A stretch of 64,000 nucleotides of DNA, from assembly GCF_035046485.1 (NCBI RefSeq), contig NC_085136.1:82663734-82727733 (forward strand). The letters are read 5' to 3'. The translations under genes and the position numbers were made by a program. Of the stretch, positions 55,350-64,000 are shown one piece after another. Below the pieces are notes generated by a model. The model was not told the DNA's origin, ran no database searches, and worked only from the letters and a program-made list of their open reading frames with translations. Origin of the DNA: Aedes albopictus. Taxonomy: Eukaryota; Arthropoda; Insecta; Diptera; Culicidae. Each line of letters starts with the position of its first letter. Within the stretch, counting starts at the first letter, position 1.

Positions 55350-55612
55350 ACCCTCTTCTTCTTCTTCTTCTCTATGGCTCGACGTTCAAAGCGAGTGTTC
55401 TTAGTTCAAACTTAGTGTTCTTAGAGCACTTCTACAGTTATTAATTGAAGGGCTTTCTTTGCCTGCCATTGCATGAATTTGTACATTGTGTGCCAAGTAC
55501 AATGATACACTATGCCCAGGGTGTCGAGAAAAGTTTCCCGACCGGAACGGGAATCGAACCTGCCGTCTCTGGATTGGCGATCCATAGCCTTAACCACTAG
55601 GCTAACTGGAGA
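55350..55612 (-). mobile_element. tRNA-derived SINE, minus strand, with tRNA head
   Basis: On the minus strand the head GTCTCCAGTTAGCCTAGTGG carries an A box, and GGCAGGTTCGATTCCCGTTC holds the B box. The body shares CACCCTGGGCATAGTGTATC with 54766-55176. The 3' tail is a (GAA)n run at 55350-55364. It is the inverse of the copy 200 bases to its left, so the two could pair. The minus-strand frame at 55421-55717 runs through it. Confidence 0.8.
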
Positions 55613-56565
55613 CCCCTCACGTCGATCAATTTCACCCCACTGATCAATTTCACCTGAAACCATGGTAGTTAGTCTGAAACGTCTTAAAGATCTTGTGATG
55701 TTGCTTGAAATGCCCATGAAACGATTTGAAACGCCTCTGGAATCTCTCTGAATTCTTCCAGAAGCTTAGTTGGGAACTTGTAAAGCCGCACAAACGCCCT
55801 TTCAAATATTCTGGAATGCACTGAAGCTCCTTGAAACGCTTTAAAACACCTCTGAAACCTGCTGAGAGCCTATGAAGCCACCTAGAACCACTTGACATCT
55901 CCTTAAACGGCCTCAAATAGTTTAAGCTCCTTGAAACGCCTTTAAAGCCCTCCTGAAGTTCACATAATATCCTATGAAACCCCTAAAAGCTCTCAGGAAC
56001 CGTCTGAAATCACCTGAAAAGCCTTGGAACATTCTGAAAAACCTGGGAACCCCCTGAAGCTCACATGGGAGCTGCTGCTCCTTGAAACCATAATGAAACT
56101 TTCTGAAATGTTCCTAAAGGCCTCTGACACCGCCATGAAGCTCACATGAGAGCCTGTAGCCCCATAAAAACCATTTGAAACTTGATAGAGCCTCCTGAAA
56201 TACCCTAAAACACCTTTGAGTGCCTTGAACCGCTTCTACAGAACCCCTGAAAGCTCTTAAAAATCTCTCTGAAACCGTGTGAATCGATCTGAAATCACCT
56301 GCAACTACAACTCCCTGAAATGCCTTGAATCTCCCTGAAACTCAACTGTCAGCTTATGAAGCCCCCTAAAACCTTTCTGAAGCCTCCTGGAACGCCTTGA
56401 GATGCCTGTGAACTTCCCTGCAGCACACTTCTGAAGCACCCTGAAACACTTTGAAACTCTCTGAATTTGAATTTGGAACGCATCTAAAACCGCTCAGGAA
56501 GGCTGGTAGCCCCCTACAAGCCCCATAAACGCATCAAATGCTACTGAAACGCCCTGAAACTTCTA

Positions 56566-56819
56566 CACAGATAAAAATATTGAGATTTACACGTCATGTA
56601 AACTTCGGTTTAGTCCTGTAAACTTACTTTTACGATGGTTTACATGCTATTATATCATATAAATTTGTGTTATATGTTATATAAACACACAGTGTCATGC
56701 TGAATTACACGACATATAATGGAAGTTTGCATGATATTTTATGACTTTTGCATGATATGTCACGCTACAATCATGTGCATCATATGTCACCGAGTTTTAA
56801 ACTCTTTTTTCGATCTGTG
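56566..56819. mobile_element. 254-bp TA-flanked MITE
   Basis: Ends CACAGATAAAAATATTGAG and CTCTTTTTTCGATCTGTG are inverted over the terminal bases, with TA at 56564-56565 and 56820-56821. The interior repeats GTAAACTT and GCATGATAT words. It sits within the CTGAAACG field, whose text is continuous across it. Confidence 0.7.
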
Positions 56820-57126
56820 TAGGAATGCTCTGCAACATCTATGTAACTCCCCTGAAAACTCTCTAGAGCTCACTTTAAAGGCTATAAAGCTCTCTAAAAC
56901 AACTCTGAGTCCTCCTGAAATGACAGAGTACGCCTAAAAGTGCCACGAAAAGTCTCTGAAGGCCCTCTAGAAGCTCTTTGAAACCGTCTGCAACGTCCTG
57001 AAATGCCTTAAAACTCCCCGAAACTCAACTGTGAGTTTATGAAGCCCCCGTAAAACCCTTATGAGACCTCCTACAGCGCCTTGAAATGCCTCTGAAACCG
57101 CATTGGAGCTCATATGTATGCATGTA

Positions 57127-58425
57127 AAGCCTGTATCCGCAATAATCGGGACACTCAAACTATGTAATAAAACTCATATGAAGCACTGTGTTTCAAATCT
57201 GACTGTTTATTTCATATTTATAGGATATGGTTTACAAACTCATAAGTCAAAAACATTATTAATGTGCGTTGGTAAAAAAAATTCGAACTTTACGCTTAAC
57301 ATGGGTCATAAGATTTTGTACAGTCCTTTCTGTTACTTTGCTGGCCGCTCCATTCCAAATTTGTTTGAAATGTTTGACATTTTTGACTTCTTGCTTCTTG
57401 CTCGAAAGCTTCCGCTTCACCAGAGCCCAATATTGTTCAATTGGGCGCAACTCTGGACAATTGGGAGGGTTTGCGGTTTTTGGTACGATTTTGATACCGT
57501 TGGCTTGGTACCAGTCCATCACGGTTTTAGCATAGTGGCACGAAGCCAAATCGGGCCAAAACAAAGGATCATCACTGTGACTTCGAATAAAAGGCAAGAG
57601 CCGCTTTTGCAGGCATTCTTTTTCGTAAACATCCTTGTTTATTGTACCAGTAGTAATGAAAGGCTGACTTTTCCTACCACAAGAACAAATAGCCTGCCAA
57701 ACAAGGTACTTTTTGGGAAACTTTGACAGTTTTTTCATTCTGAAGTACTCAGGAGTAGCGTTCCTAGCCATTGCAGTATAGAAAGCTAGCCCCGGAAGCT
57801 GTTTGAAATCTTCCAAAACATAAGTTTCGTCGTCCATGACGACACATTCAAATTTTGTCAAATAATCGTAGTACAGCTTTCGTGCACGGGTTTTCGCTGT
57901 CAAATTCTGCGCATCATTACGGTTAGGTACTTTTTTTTACTTTATACGACCTTAATCCTGATCTCAGTTTTGATTTTTGGACGAATCCGGCCGACATTCC
58001 GATTTTACGAGCCACTGTTCGAATGGAGAGATTTGGGTTCCTCTTTAGTATCTCTCTTACCTTTCGGTCAAGATTCCGATCCGCACGGCGAATGTTTTTG
58101 TCATTTCTCGGTTTCCTTTCGATAGTCAGACGCTCATAGAATGTTTTCAGCACTCTATGCACCGTGGTCTTGGGTACTTCCAACTTCTTTGCGAGTTGCC
58201 GTATTGAAAGGTGTGGATTTTCCTTGCGGCTGTACAAAATCCGCTCATGCACGTCTTTTTGTTTCGTCGCCATCTTGAAAACTACTCGGAAAATGTCAAA
58301 ACCGATTATAGTCTTTTCAAGTACACACTCTCAGCTTCATTTGAGCAAAATTGGGTGATAATAGTCTTATAGTTGTAAAATTTACAGAGCTTTGAAAATG
58401 TCCCGATTATTGCGGATACAGGCTT
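57127..58425 (-). mobile_element. Nearly intact ITmDD37E transposon
   Basis: Perfect 27-bp terminal inverted repeats begin AAGCCTGTATCCGCAATAAT at 57127 and end with the complement at 58425. TA flanks at 57125-57126 and 58426-58427 give the usual duplication. The 1299-bp length and a single transposase on the minus strand fit a complete element. It lies in the CTGAAACG repeat field and has no insertions. Perfect ends mean it is young. Confidence 0.95.
57259..58273 (-). pseudogene. ITmDD37E transposase, one apparent frameshift
   Basis: The N-terminal part (58273-57923) starts MATKQKDVHERILYSRKENP and has a paired helix-turn-helix DNA-binding region (SIRQLAKKLEVPKTTVHRVL; SIRTVARKIG). The catalytic part (to 57259) has MDDETYV with the first D, FWPDLASCHYA with the second, and RPIEQYW with the E, 37 residues after the second D: the DD37E signature. 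Total length is about 335 residues, normal for the family. The frame changes at an 8-A run (complement of 57931-57938); one base there separates the two parts. This could be a true lesion, a polymorphism or a homopolymer sequencing error. The enzyme would excise and insert the element at TA in the nucleus. Confidence 0.9.
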
Positions 58426-58990
58426 TAGCTCCCTTAAACTTTTCTGAAGTTCTTGAAACGCCTTGAAACGTCTCTGAGACTTTCTTAAGTTCACACAGCC
58501 TATGATGCCTATTAAAAGCTCTCTGAAACCGTCTGATATGCTCTGAAACGTCTTGAAACACCTTGAAACGATTTGAAACCCCCGATGCTCACCGATGAGC
58601 TTATGAAGCCCCCCTTGTTCAACCCTTCTGAAACCTCCTGAAATGCCATGAAATGTCTCTGAACTCACCCTGGAATGCTCCATATGAGAGCATGTAGCCC
58701 ACTAAAACCTCTTTGAAACCTCCTGAAACGACCTGAAACGTCTGAAACGCCTTGAAACGTCTATGAAGGCCCCCTGATTTTTGCCTGAGAGCCTATGAAG
58801 CTTCATAAGAGCTCTCTGAAACCGTCTGAACTTCTGAAGCTCACCTGTGAGTCTATGATGCCCCCTAATGCCTCCTGAAATCGGAATAAAACGGCTTGAA
58901 ATATCTTGAAACGTATTGAAAAACCTTTAAAATCACCCTGGAATGATATGAGGCCGTTCGGCTGAAGACCATTAGATCGAATGGTCAATA

Positions 58991-59500
58991 AGCCGAATTA
59001 CTATTGGGCCGAATGATCGTTGGGCCAGCTGATCATTCTGCTCTTGAGCTGATATGCTCTTGAGTTTGAAAAAATATATTTTCGTTAAACTTAATGAAAA
59101 TTGAAAGTTATGATTCTCCTTTTCCTGTCATAGATTCCACGGAATTCCACAGTCGCTGTGGCGTGGACAGGTAATTTAAACAATTTTTCCCTTCCCCACA
59201 TTTATCCTTTTATTTAACCCATGAGTGTATCCTTCTTTTAAACATAGGCTGTTTTACCTAGAAAGATTCAACCCTATTTAAACGGGTTTGGCACTTACCA
59301 ACAGATGTGGAGCTTCGTAGCCATGCGGGTAGCGTCACCAGGCGGTTTTAAGGCTCGTACCAAGCCAAGGGATAAGGGTTTGATTCTCGCTCCGAGTGCT
59401 GAAACTTTTGCCGACACTGCCCAAACGTCAAATTTCGTGTGAGAGTAAGCAGGCCAGTATAAATTTATGCAGTAATCCATAGTTATTTATGTAACGAGTT
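58991..59500. other. Non-coding tract with a possible tRNA-like SINE head
   Basis: At 58950-59040 words such as GGCCGAATGATCGTTGGGCC recur. At 59308-59400, GTAGCCATGCGGGTAG and GGGTTTGATTCTCGCTCC resemble A and B boxes at suitable spacing, so a diverged tRNA-derived SINE on the plus strand is possible (59300-59475). No gene is supported. Confidence 0.35.
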
Positions 59501-59502
59501 GC

Positions 59503-59610
59503 AAAAAGTTGATTTTTTCAGCACGAGTCGTACATTTATCCAACGAGGCTTGGCGAGTTGGATAAATACGAAGAGTGTAGAAAAAATCGAGTTGTGCAAC
59601 GAATCCCATA
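59503..59610. mobile_element. Small foldback MITE
   Basis: GTTGATTTTTTCAGCACGAG and CATTTATCCAAC on the left are complemented by GTTGGATAAATACG and GTAGAAAAAATCGAGTTGTG on the right. The loop GAGGCTTGGCGA is about a dozen bases. It is non-coding. Confidence 0.6.
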
Positions 59611-60226
59611 TAAAGCTTTAGGCAATGATTTTTTCATAATGCAATCGATTTGAGTTACATAATGTTCATAAGGCTCAAATGAGTTGTTCCCCTCTGGCTC
59701 ATTACCAAATCGGAGATTCCCAGTGCAACAACCAAGTTTTTAGCCTGGGAATCTTCGTTTAGTTGTTCATGCAGTGTAAACACAGTGCAATTTGATCCAT
59801 CCTCTCACCGAAACTTGTGCCATCAATGAATCGAAGAAATAGCATTGCGTCAATAGTGTTTGGAAAGAGAAAAAAGTTCCAGGAAAATTGTCTCTTTGTT
59901 GTCAAGAAAGAGGGAAAGAAAAGCGATAAAGAGCACGATACGGTTTTTTTTTTCTTGTCGGGCTGATGGATTTTTTTTTTGCATAAAAATATGGAAATCG
60001 ATCCTTTCGCATCTCGATGCTTCTCCTCGGGGAATTGTCTGGGAATGTGAGTTTGGTATGCTTTATTGTGTTTCAGTATTCGTGGCAATGGGAAACTTTC
60101 AAGGATCAACTGCTTTAAGGGATGAAGTTATAGAGAATAGGGAATATTTAAACAACTTTAAAGAGGACTACAATGCCTGTTTTTGTATTGGATTTTAAGT
60201 TTTCTTGAACATCCACATGCATACAC
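59611..60226. other. Unassigned non-coding sequence
   Basis: No repeat or gene recognised. Overlapping frames on both strands at 59759-60198 mirror each other and show no domain. Confidence 0.35.
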
Positions 60227-60230
60227 TTAA

Positions 60231-60846
60231 CCCTCTAATACCCAATCCCGCCTTTAGACGGGGTATAGTTTGAGCATTTTTGTAATTTTTGTTTCGTGGA
60301 AAATCATTTTTTTTATATTTTTGGCTGATATTTAGGACTGTTCTGTATATCTCAAAATTATTTTTGGTGTATTTTAAAGCGCATTTACATTTTTTTAAAA
60401 TCATTGAAAAATTGATGTTTTAGTCACCTTAAAGAAGTCATTGTTTATTTTGTATTGAATCGCTACAATTAACATATTTTAAATTTTTCCCAAATCATTC
60501 TATCCTTGTTTAATAGTTTAAGGGAATCGAATACACTCTAAAATTATTCTCCTTAAAATTACACGGAAAATAAAATTATCTGTGAAAAAAATTTAAAATA
60601 ATAATATTTCAACAATAACCATAAAATCTCAAAATGTTTTCATCTCAAAAAATCCGTTCCCCAAATTGGCTTCCAGGAAAAATATAAAAGTGTGGGGATG
60701 CTCAAAAATAAAAATTAGAAAAATCAAAAACTGAAATTCACGAAATCGTGAATTAAAAAGAATCATCTTCCAAAACATGTTAAAATCGATTTTAGATGAC
60801 GAAAAATGATATTTGGATCAAAATCAAAAATTTGGGTTTTAGAGGG
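60231..60846. mobile_element. piggyBac-like MITE with TTAA target duplication
   Basis: Ends CCCTCTAATACCCAA and TTGGGTTTTAGAGGG are inverted repeats, flanked by TTAA on both sides (60227-60230, 60847-60850). TTAA targets with CCC...GGG ends mark the piggyBac superfamily. The 616-bp A/T-rich interior has no transposase. The minus frame at 60195-60404 spans its left end and is not a gene. Confidence 0.8.
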
Positions 60847-60850
60847 TTAA

Positions 60851-61930
60851 TAGAGTTAAGTTAGTGTTAATAGAGTTAAGTTGTAATAAAAATGGACACA
60901 GCTATAGAAATAGGTATTGGAATCGAAATAGGAAAAGGATTTAGAAGTGGTATAGTAATAGATATTAGGATAGGGATAGAAATAGAAATAAATATAAAAT
61001 GCGTAACATCACATACAATTCCATTCAGAAAACAAAAAAGTATGTTGTTATAATCGCATTGCATCATAAAATCGACAGAGGAAGTCCATGATCTGTCATT
61101 ATGGATTTTCTCTGACACGAACATTAAATTTCAACTTCCATTGCTTTCGGTCTCCATCAACAGTGTGAAGCTGTGAAAATCAACGCCTCGAGCAACTTCC
61201 GTACCGAGATTCCCCGCATTTCCTGACCATTCAAAAACGACCATTACGAAAAACGCAGATCAAACATTGCCTCTGGGCCACAGCTCTTGTTCGATGCTTG
61301 TACGAACTTTTTTATCGTTGCTCAAACAAGCTGCCGGCCATCATCGTTGTCCGTCATGATGTAGGGTCGTAAAATGTGTTCGCCCTCCAATCCCGTCCAG
61401 CCCAGTCAGTCAGTCAGTCCGTCAGTCAGTCGTCAGCTCGGTCAGCTCAGTGTGGGAGAATTTCCATTCGTACGCTTGTCAAGAGCCCGCAGGGCTCCCA
61501 GAGACAAAACATTCGAGACCATCAACATCGATGAAGTTATCGAAACGGCCATAATTTTATTAATGCGGCCTTTTCCGCCCCATACAGCTCGAACCGACGA
61601 CGACGACAACGACATCATCAGCGAGCTTTTCCGCCCAAAGTTTCTTCCTCCTTCCGACGACAACGATGGCGATTATGATAGGAATGAAAAATGAGCAAAC
61701 GCTGAAAGCAGTCATCGTAGGATCATCGTGTGTCGCTGCTAAAAGCGTTCGGAACCGCCCGAGGTGCATTACCGACACACGGAAGATGACACCACCTTGG
61801 TCAAGAACAGGACCACAGCAGAGACCGTGATTCATGGTTATTGGTTGTCATAAAAACCGATTGGAAGTCTTGGGATAGTGTTAATGTTGCAGATTGTGTA
61901 AATATGATTCATTTTATTTGCGAGAAATCG
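60851..61930. other. Low-copy-looking DNA with small microsatellites
   Basis: Contains AGAAATAG/ATAGGAT-type purine-rich runs at 60900-60990 and a CAGTCAGTCAGTCAGTC run at 61401-61435. Frames at 61374-61694 (plus) and 61442-61835 (minus) overlap and contain acidic or serine-rich low complexity; neither is supported. Confidence 0.4.
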
Positions 61931-62019
61931 GGCGAAAAACACTAGAAAAAAAAGATGATTGAAGTAGAATTGAAACAGAAATAGAAAATGGAAAATACGA
62001 TGAATAGGCATAGAAATAC

Positions 62020-62340
62020 GAATAGGAAGAGGAAGAGGAAGAGGAAGAGGAAGAGGAAGAGGAAGAGGAAGAGGAAGAGGAAGAGGAAGAGGAAGAGGAA
62101 GAGGAAGAGGAAGAGGAAGAGGAAGAGGAAGAGGAAGAGGAACAGGAAGAGGAAGAGGAAGAGGAAGAGGAAGAGGAAGAGGAAGAGGAAGAGGAAGAGG
62201 AAGAGGAAGAGGAAGAGGAAGAGGAAGAGGAAGAGGAAGAGGAAGAGGAAGAGGAAGAGGAAGAGGAAGAGGAAGAGGAAGAGGAAAAGGAAATGGAAGA
62301 GGAAGAGGAAAAGGAAATGGAAGAGGAAGAGGAATATAAA
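62020..62340. repeat. Satellite of 6-bp unit (GAAGAG)
   Basis: About 310 bases of GGAAGA repeats, almost purely purine on the plus strand, with rare interruptions (a C near 62143, ATGG near 62292 and 62317). Reads as KRKRKR in one phase, which explains the frame at 61988-62434. Confidence 0.97.
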
Positions 62341-62341
62341 T

Positions 62342-63758
62342 AGGACAGAACAGACAGAACAGACAGAACAGACAGAACAGACAGAACAGACAGAACAGGC
62401 AGAACAGACAGAACAGACAGAACAGACAGAATAGACAGAATAGACAGAACAGACAGAACAGACAGAACAGACAGAACAGACAGAACAGACAGAACAGACA
62501 GAACAGACAGAACAGACAGAACAGACAGAACAGACAGAACAGACAGAACAGACAGAACAGACAGAACAGACAGAACAGACAGAACAGACAGAACAGACAG
62601 AACAGACAGAACAGACAGAACAGACAGAACAGACAGAACAGACAGAACAGACAGAACAGACAGAACAGACAGAACAAACAGAACAGACAGAACAGACAGA
62701 ACAGACAGAACAGACAGAACAGACAGAACAGACAGAACAGACAGAACAGACAGAACAGACAGAACAGACAGAACAGACAGAACAGACAGAACAGACAGAA
62801 CAGACAGAACAGACAGAACAGACAGAACAGACAGAACAGACAGAACAGACAGAACAGACAGAACAGACAGAACAGACAGAACAGACAGAACAGACAGAAC
62901 AGACAGAACAGACAGAACAGACAGAACAGACAGAACAGACAGAACAGACAGAACAGACAGAACAGACAGAACAGACAGAACAGACAGAACAGACAGAACA
63001 GACAGAACAGACAGAACAGACAGAACAGACAGAACAGACAGAACAGACAGAACAGACAGAACAGACAGAACAGACAGAACAGACAGAACAGACAGAACAG
63101 ACAGAACAGACAGAACAGACAGAACAGACAGAACAGACAGAACAGACAGAACAGACAGAACAGACAGAACAGACAGAACAGACAGAACAGACAGAACAAG
63201 AACAGACAGACAGAACAGACAGAACAGACAGAACAGACAGAACAGACAGAACAGACAGAACAGACAGAACAGACAGAACAGACAGAACAGACAGAACAGA
63301 CAGAACAGACAGAACAGACAGAACAGACAGAACAGACAGAACAGACAGAACAGACAGAACAGACAGAACAGACAGAACAGACAGAACAGACAGAACAGAC
63401 AGAACAGACAGAACAGACAGAACAGACAGAACAGACAGAACAGACAGAACAGACAGAACAGACAGAACAGACAGAACAGACAGAACAGACAGAACAGACA
63501 GAACAGACAGAACAGACAGAACAGACAGAACAGACAGAACAGACAGAACAGACAGAACAGACAGAACAGACAGAACAGACAGAACAGACAGAACAGACAG
63601 AACAGACAGAACAGACAGAACAGACAGAACAGACAGTACAGACAGAACAGACAGAACAGACAGAACAGACAGAACAGACAGAACAGACAGAACAGACAGA
63701 ACAGACAGAACAGACAGAACAGACAGAACAGACAGAACAAACAGAACAGACAGAATAC
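62342..63758. repeat. Satellite of 9-bp unit (GACAGAACA)
   Basis: About 1.4 kb, roughly 157 units by length over period. Variants are few: GGCAG at 62399, AATAGACAGAATAG at 62430-62443, AACAAACAG at 62675 and 63738, an irregular ACAAGAACAGACAGAC at about 63195, and AGTACAG at 63637. No stop falls in the three minus phases, so long artefactual frames (CLFCLF, SVLSVL, SVCSVC) appear. Confidence 0.97.
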
Positions 63759-63763
63759 ATCCA

Positions 63764-64000
63764 AATCCAGTCCAAATCCAATCCAAATCCAAATCCAATC
63801 CAAATCCAATCCAAATCCAATCCAAATCCAATCCAAATCCAATCCAAATCCAATCCAAATCCAATCCAAATCCAATCCAAATCCAATCCAAATCCAATCC
63901 AAATCCAATCCAAATCCAATCCAAATCCAATCCAAATCCAATCCAAATCCAATCCAAATCCAATCCAAATCCAATCCAAATCCAATCCAAATCCAATCCA
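63764..64000. repeat. Satellite of 11-bp unit (AATCCAATCCA), runs off the window
   Basis: Units of CCAAATCCAAT with a slightly irregular start (CCAAATCCAGTCC at 63764). It continues to the last base, so its length is unknown. Confidence 0.95.

Larger units (their letters stand above)
54490..55350. repeat. Degenerate oligomer repeat hosting a SINE
   Basis: Diverged GGAATCCT/GAGAAATC words at 54500-54765 and 55185-55340 resemble the field at 7.6-12.8 kb. Between them is the plus-strand SINE at 54766-55176. Confidence 0.5.
55660..58990. repeat. Diverged oligomer repeat field (CTGAAACGCCTTGAAACG type)
   Basis: Built from variations on CCTGAAACGCCTTGAAAC and CTCACATGAGAGCCTATGAAGC, with no sharp period. 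Interrupted by the MITE at 56566-56819 and the transposon at 57127-58425. Frames at 55650-55916, 56967-57158 and 58306-58988 come from the repeat. Confidence 0.8.

Noticed and set aside
61988..62434. Arginine/lysine-rich 148-codon frame
   Set aside because: Pure translation of the GAAGAG satellite.
61838..63996. Three minus-strand frames of about 685-715 codons (CLFCLF, SVLSVL, SVCSVC)
   Set aside because: They are the three phases of a 9-bp satellite with no stop in any phase, fused with flanking simple repeats.

Overview
The window looks like intergenic or intronic DNA of a culicine mosquito, most probably Aedes. The evidence is tRNA-derived SINEs of the types common in Aedes, BEL/Pao and LINE remnants with mosquito-like protein sequence, two ITmDD37E mariner-like transposons (a family first described from mosquitoes), many TA- and 8-bp-duplication MITEs, and long degenerate tandem repeats. 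There is no bacterial-style gene organisation. Almost every long open frame is a repeat artefact or a decayed transposon gene. All calls were made by eye from the sequence; no alignment or database search was run.

Layout. 1-2.6 kb is AT-rich with one weak minus-strand exon candidate. 2.6-3.8 kb is a hAT-like element with exact 8-bp duplications. 4.1-6.7 kb is a four-level nest: an interspersed repeat split by a TA-flanked MITE, split by a second TA-flanked element, which holds a hairpin MITE and a SINE-like retroposon. 7.3-24.8 kb lies between one pair of CAGTGGCGTA termini with a near-perfect 8-bp duplication. It contains diverged oligomer repeats, a tRNA-SINE with a 27-bp target duplication, several tandem satellites, a 3.3-kb inverted-array element and a 1.4-kb tandem duplication. 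24.9-26.4 kb is mostly low-copy-looking DNA and holds the best host-gene signal: a minus-strand C2H2 zinc-finger exon with clear splice sites. 27.8-32.8 kb is a 5' portion of a BEL/Pao retrotransposon (LTR, tRNA-Tyr primer site, gag, protease/RT), with a hAT MITE in its leader, a frameshift in pol and a missing 3' half.

33-40 kb holds a near-perfect 0.85-kb palindrome, SINE fragments, a 400-bp hAT MITE and a TA-flanked element. 40.6-43 kb is an RTE-like LINE split by about 1.1 kb. 43.5-46.4 kb has decayed minus-strand coding sequence, a hAT MITE, and a SINE-like insertion inside a foldback element. 46.9-48.6 kb holds BEL and LINE remnants. 49-50.1 kb is another hAT-like element. 50.9-53.8 kb is a SINE split by an ITmDD37E transposon that is itself split by a 1.25-kb foldback. 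54.5-59 kb is a degenerate repeat field hosting SINEs, MITEs and a nearly intact ITmDD37E transposon (57.1-58.4 kb). 60.2-60.8 kb is a piggyBac-like MITE. The window ends in three abutting simple satellites with 6-, 9- and 11-bp units.

The coding units do not form a pathway. They are self-propagating modules: autonomous ones (BEL, RTE-like LINE, ITmDD37E, all damaged here) and non-autonomous ones that would have borrowed such enzymes. The nesting order gives a relative chronology of insertion.
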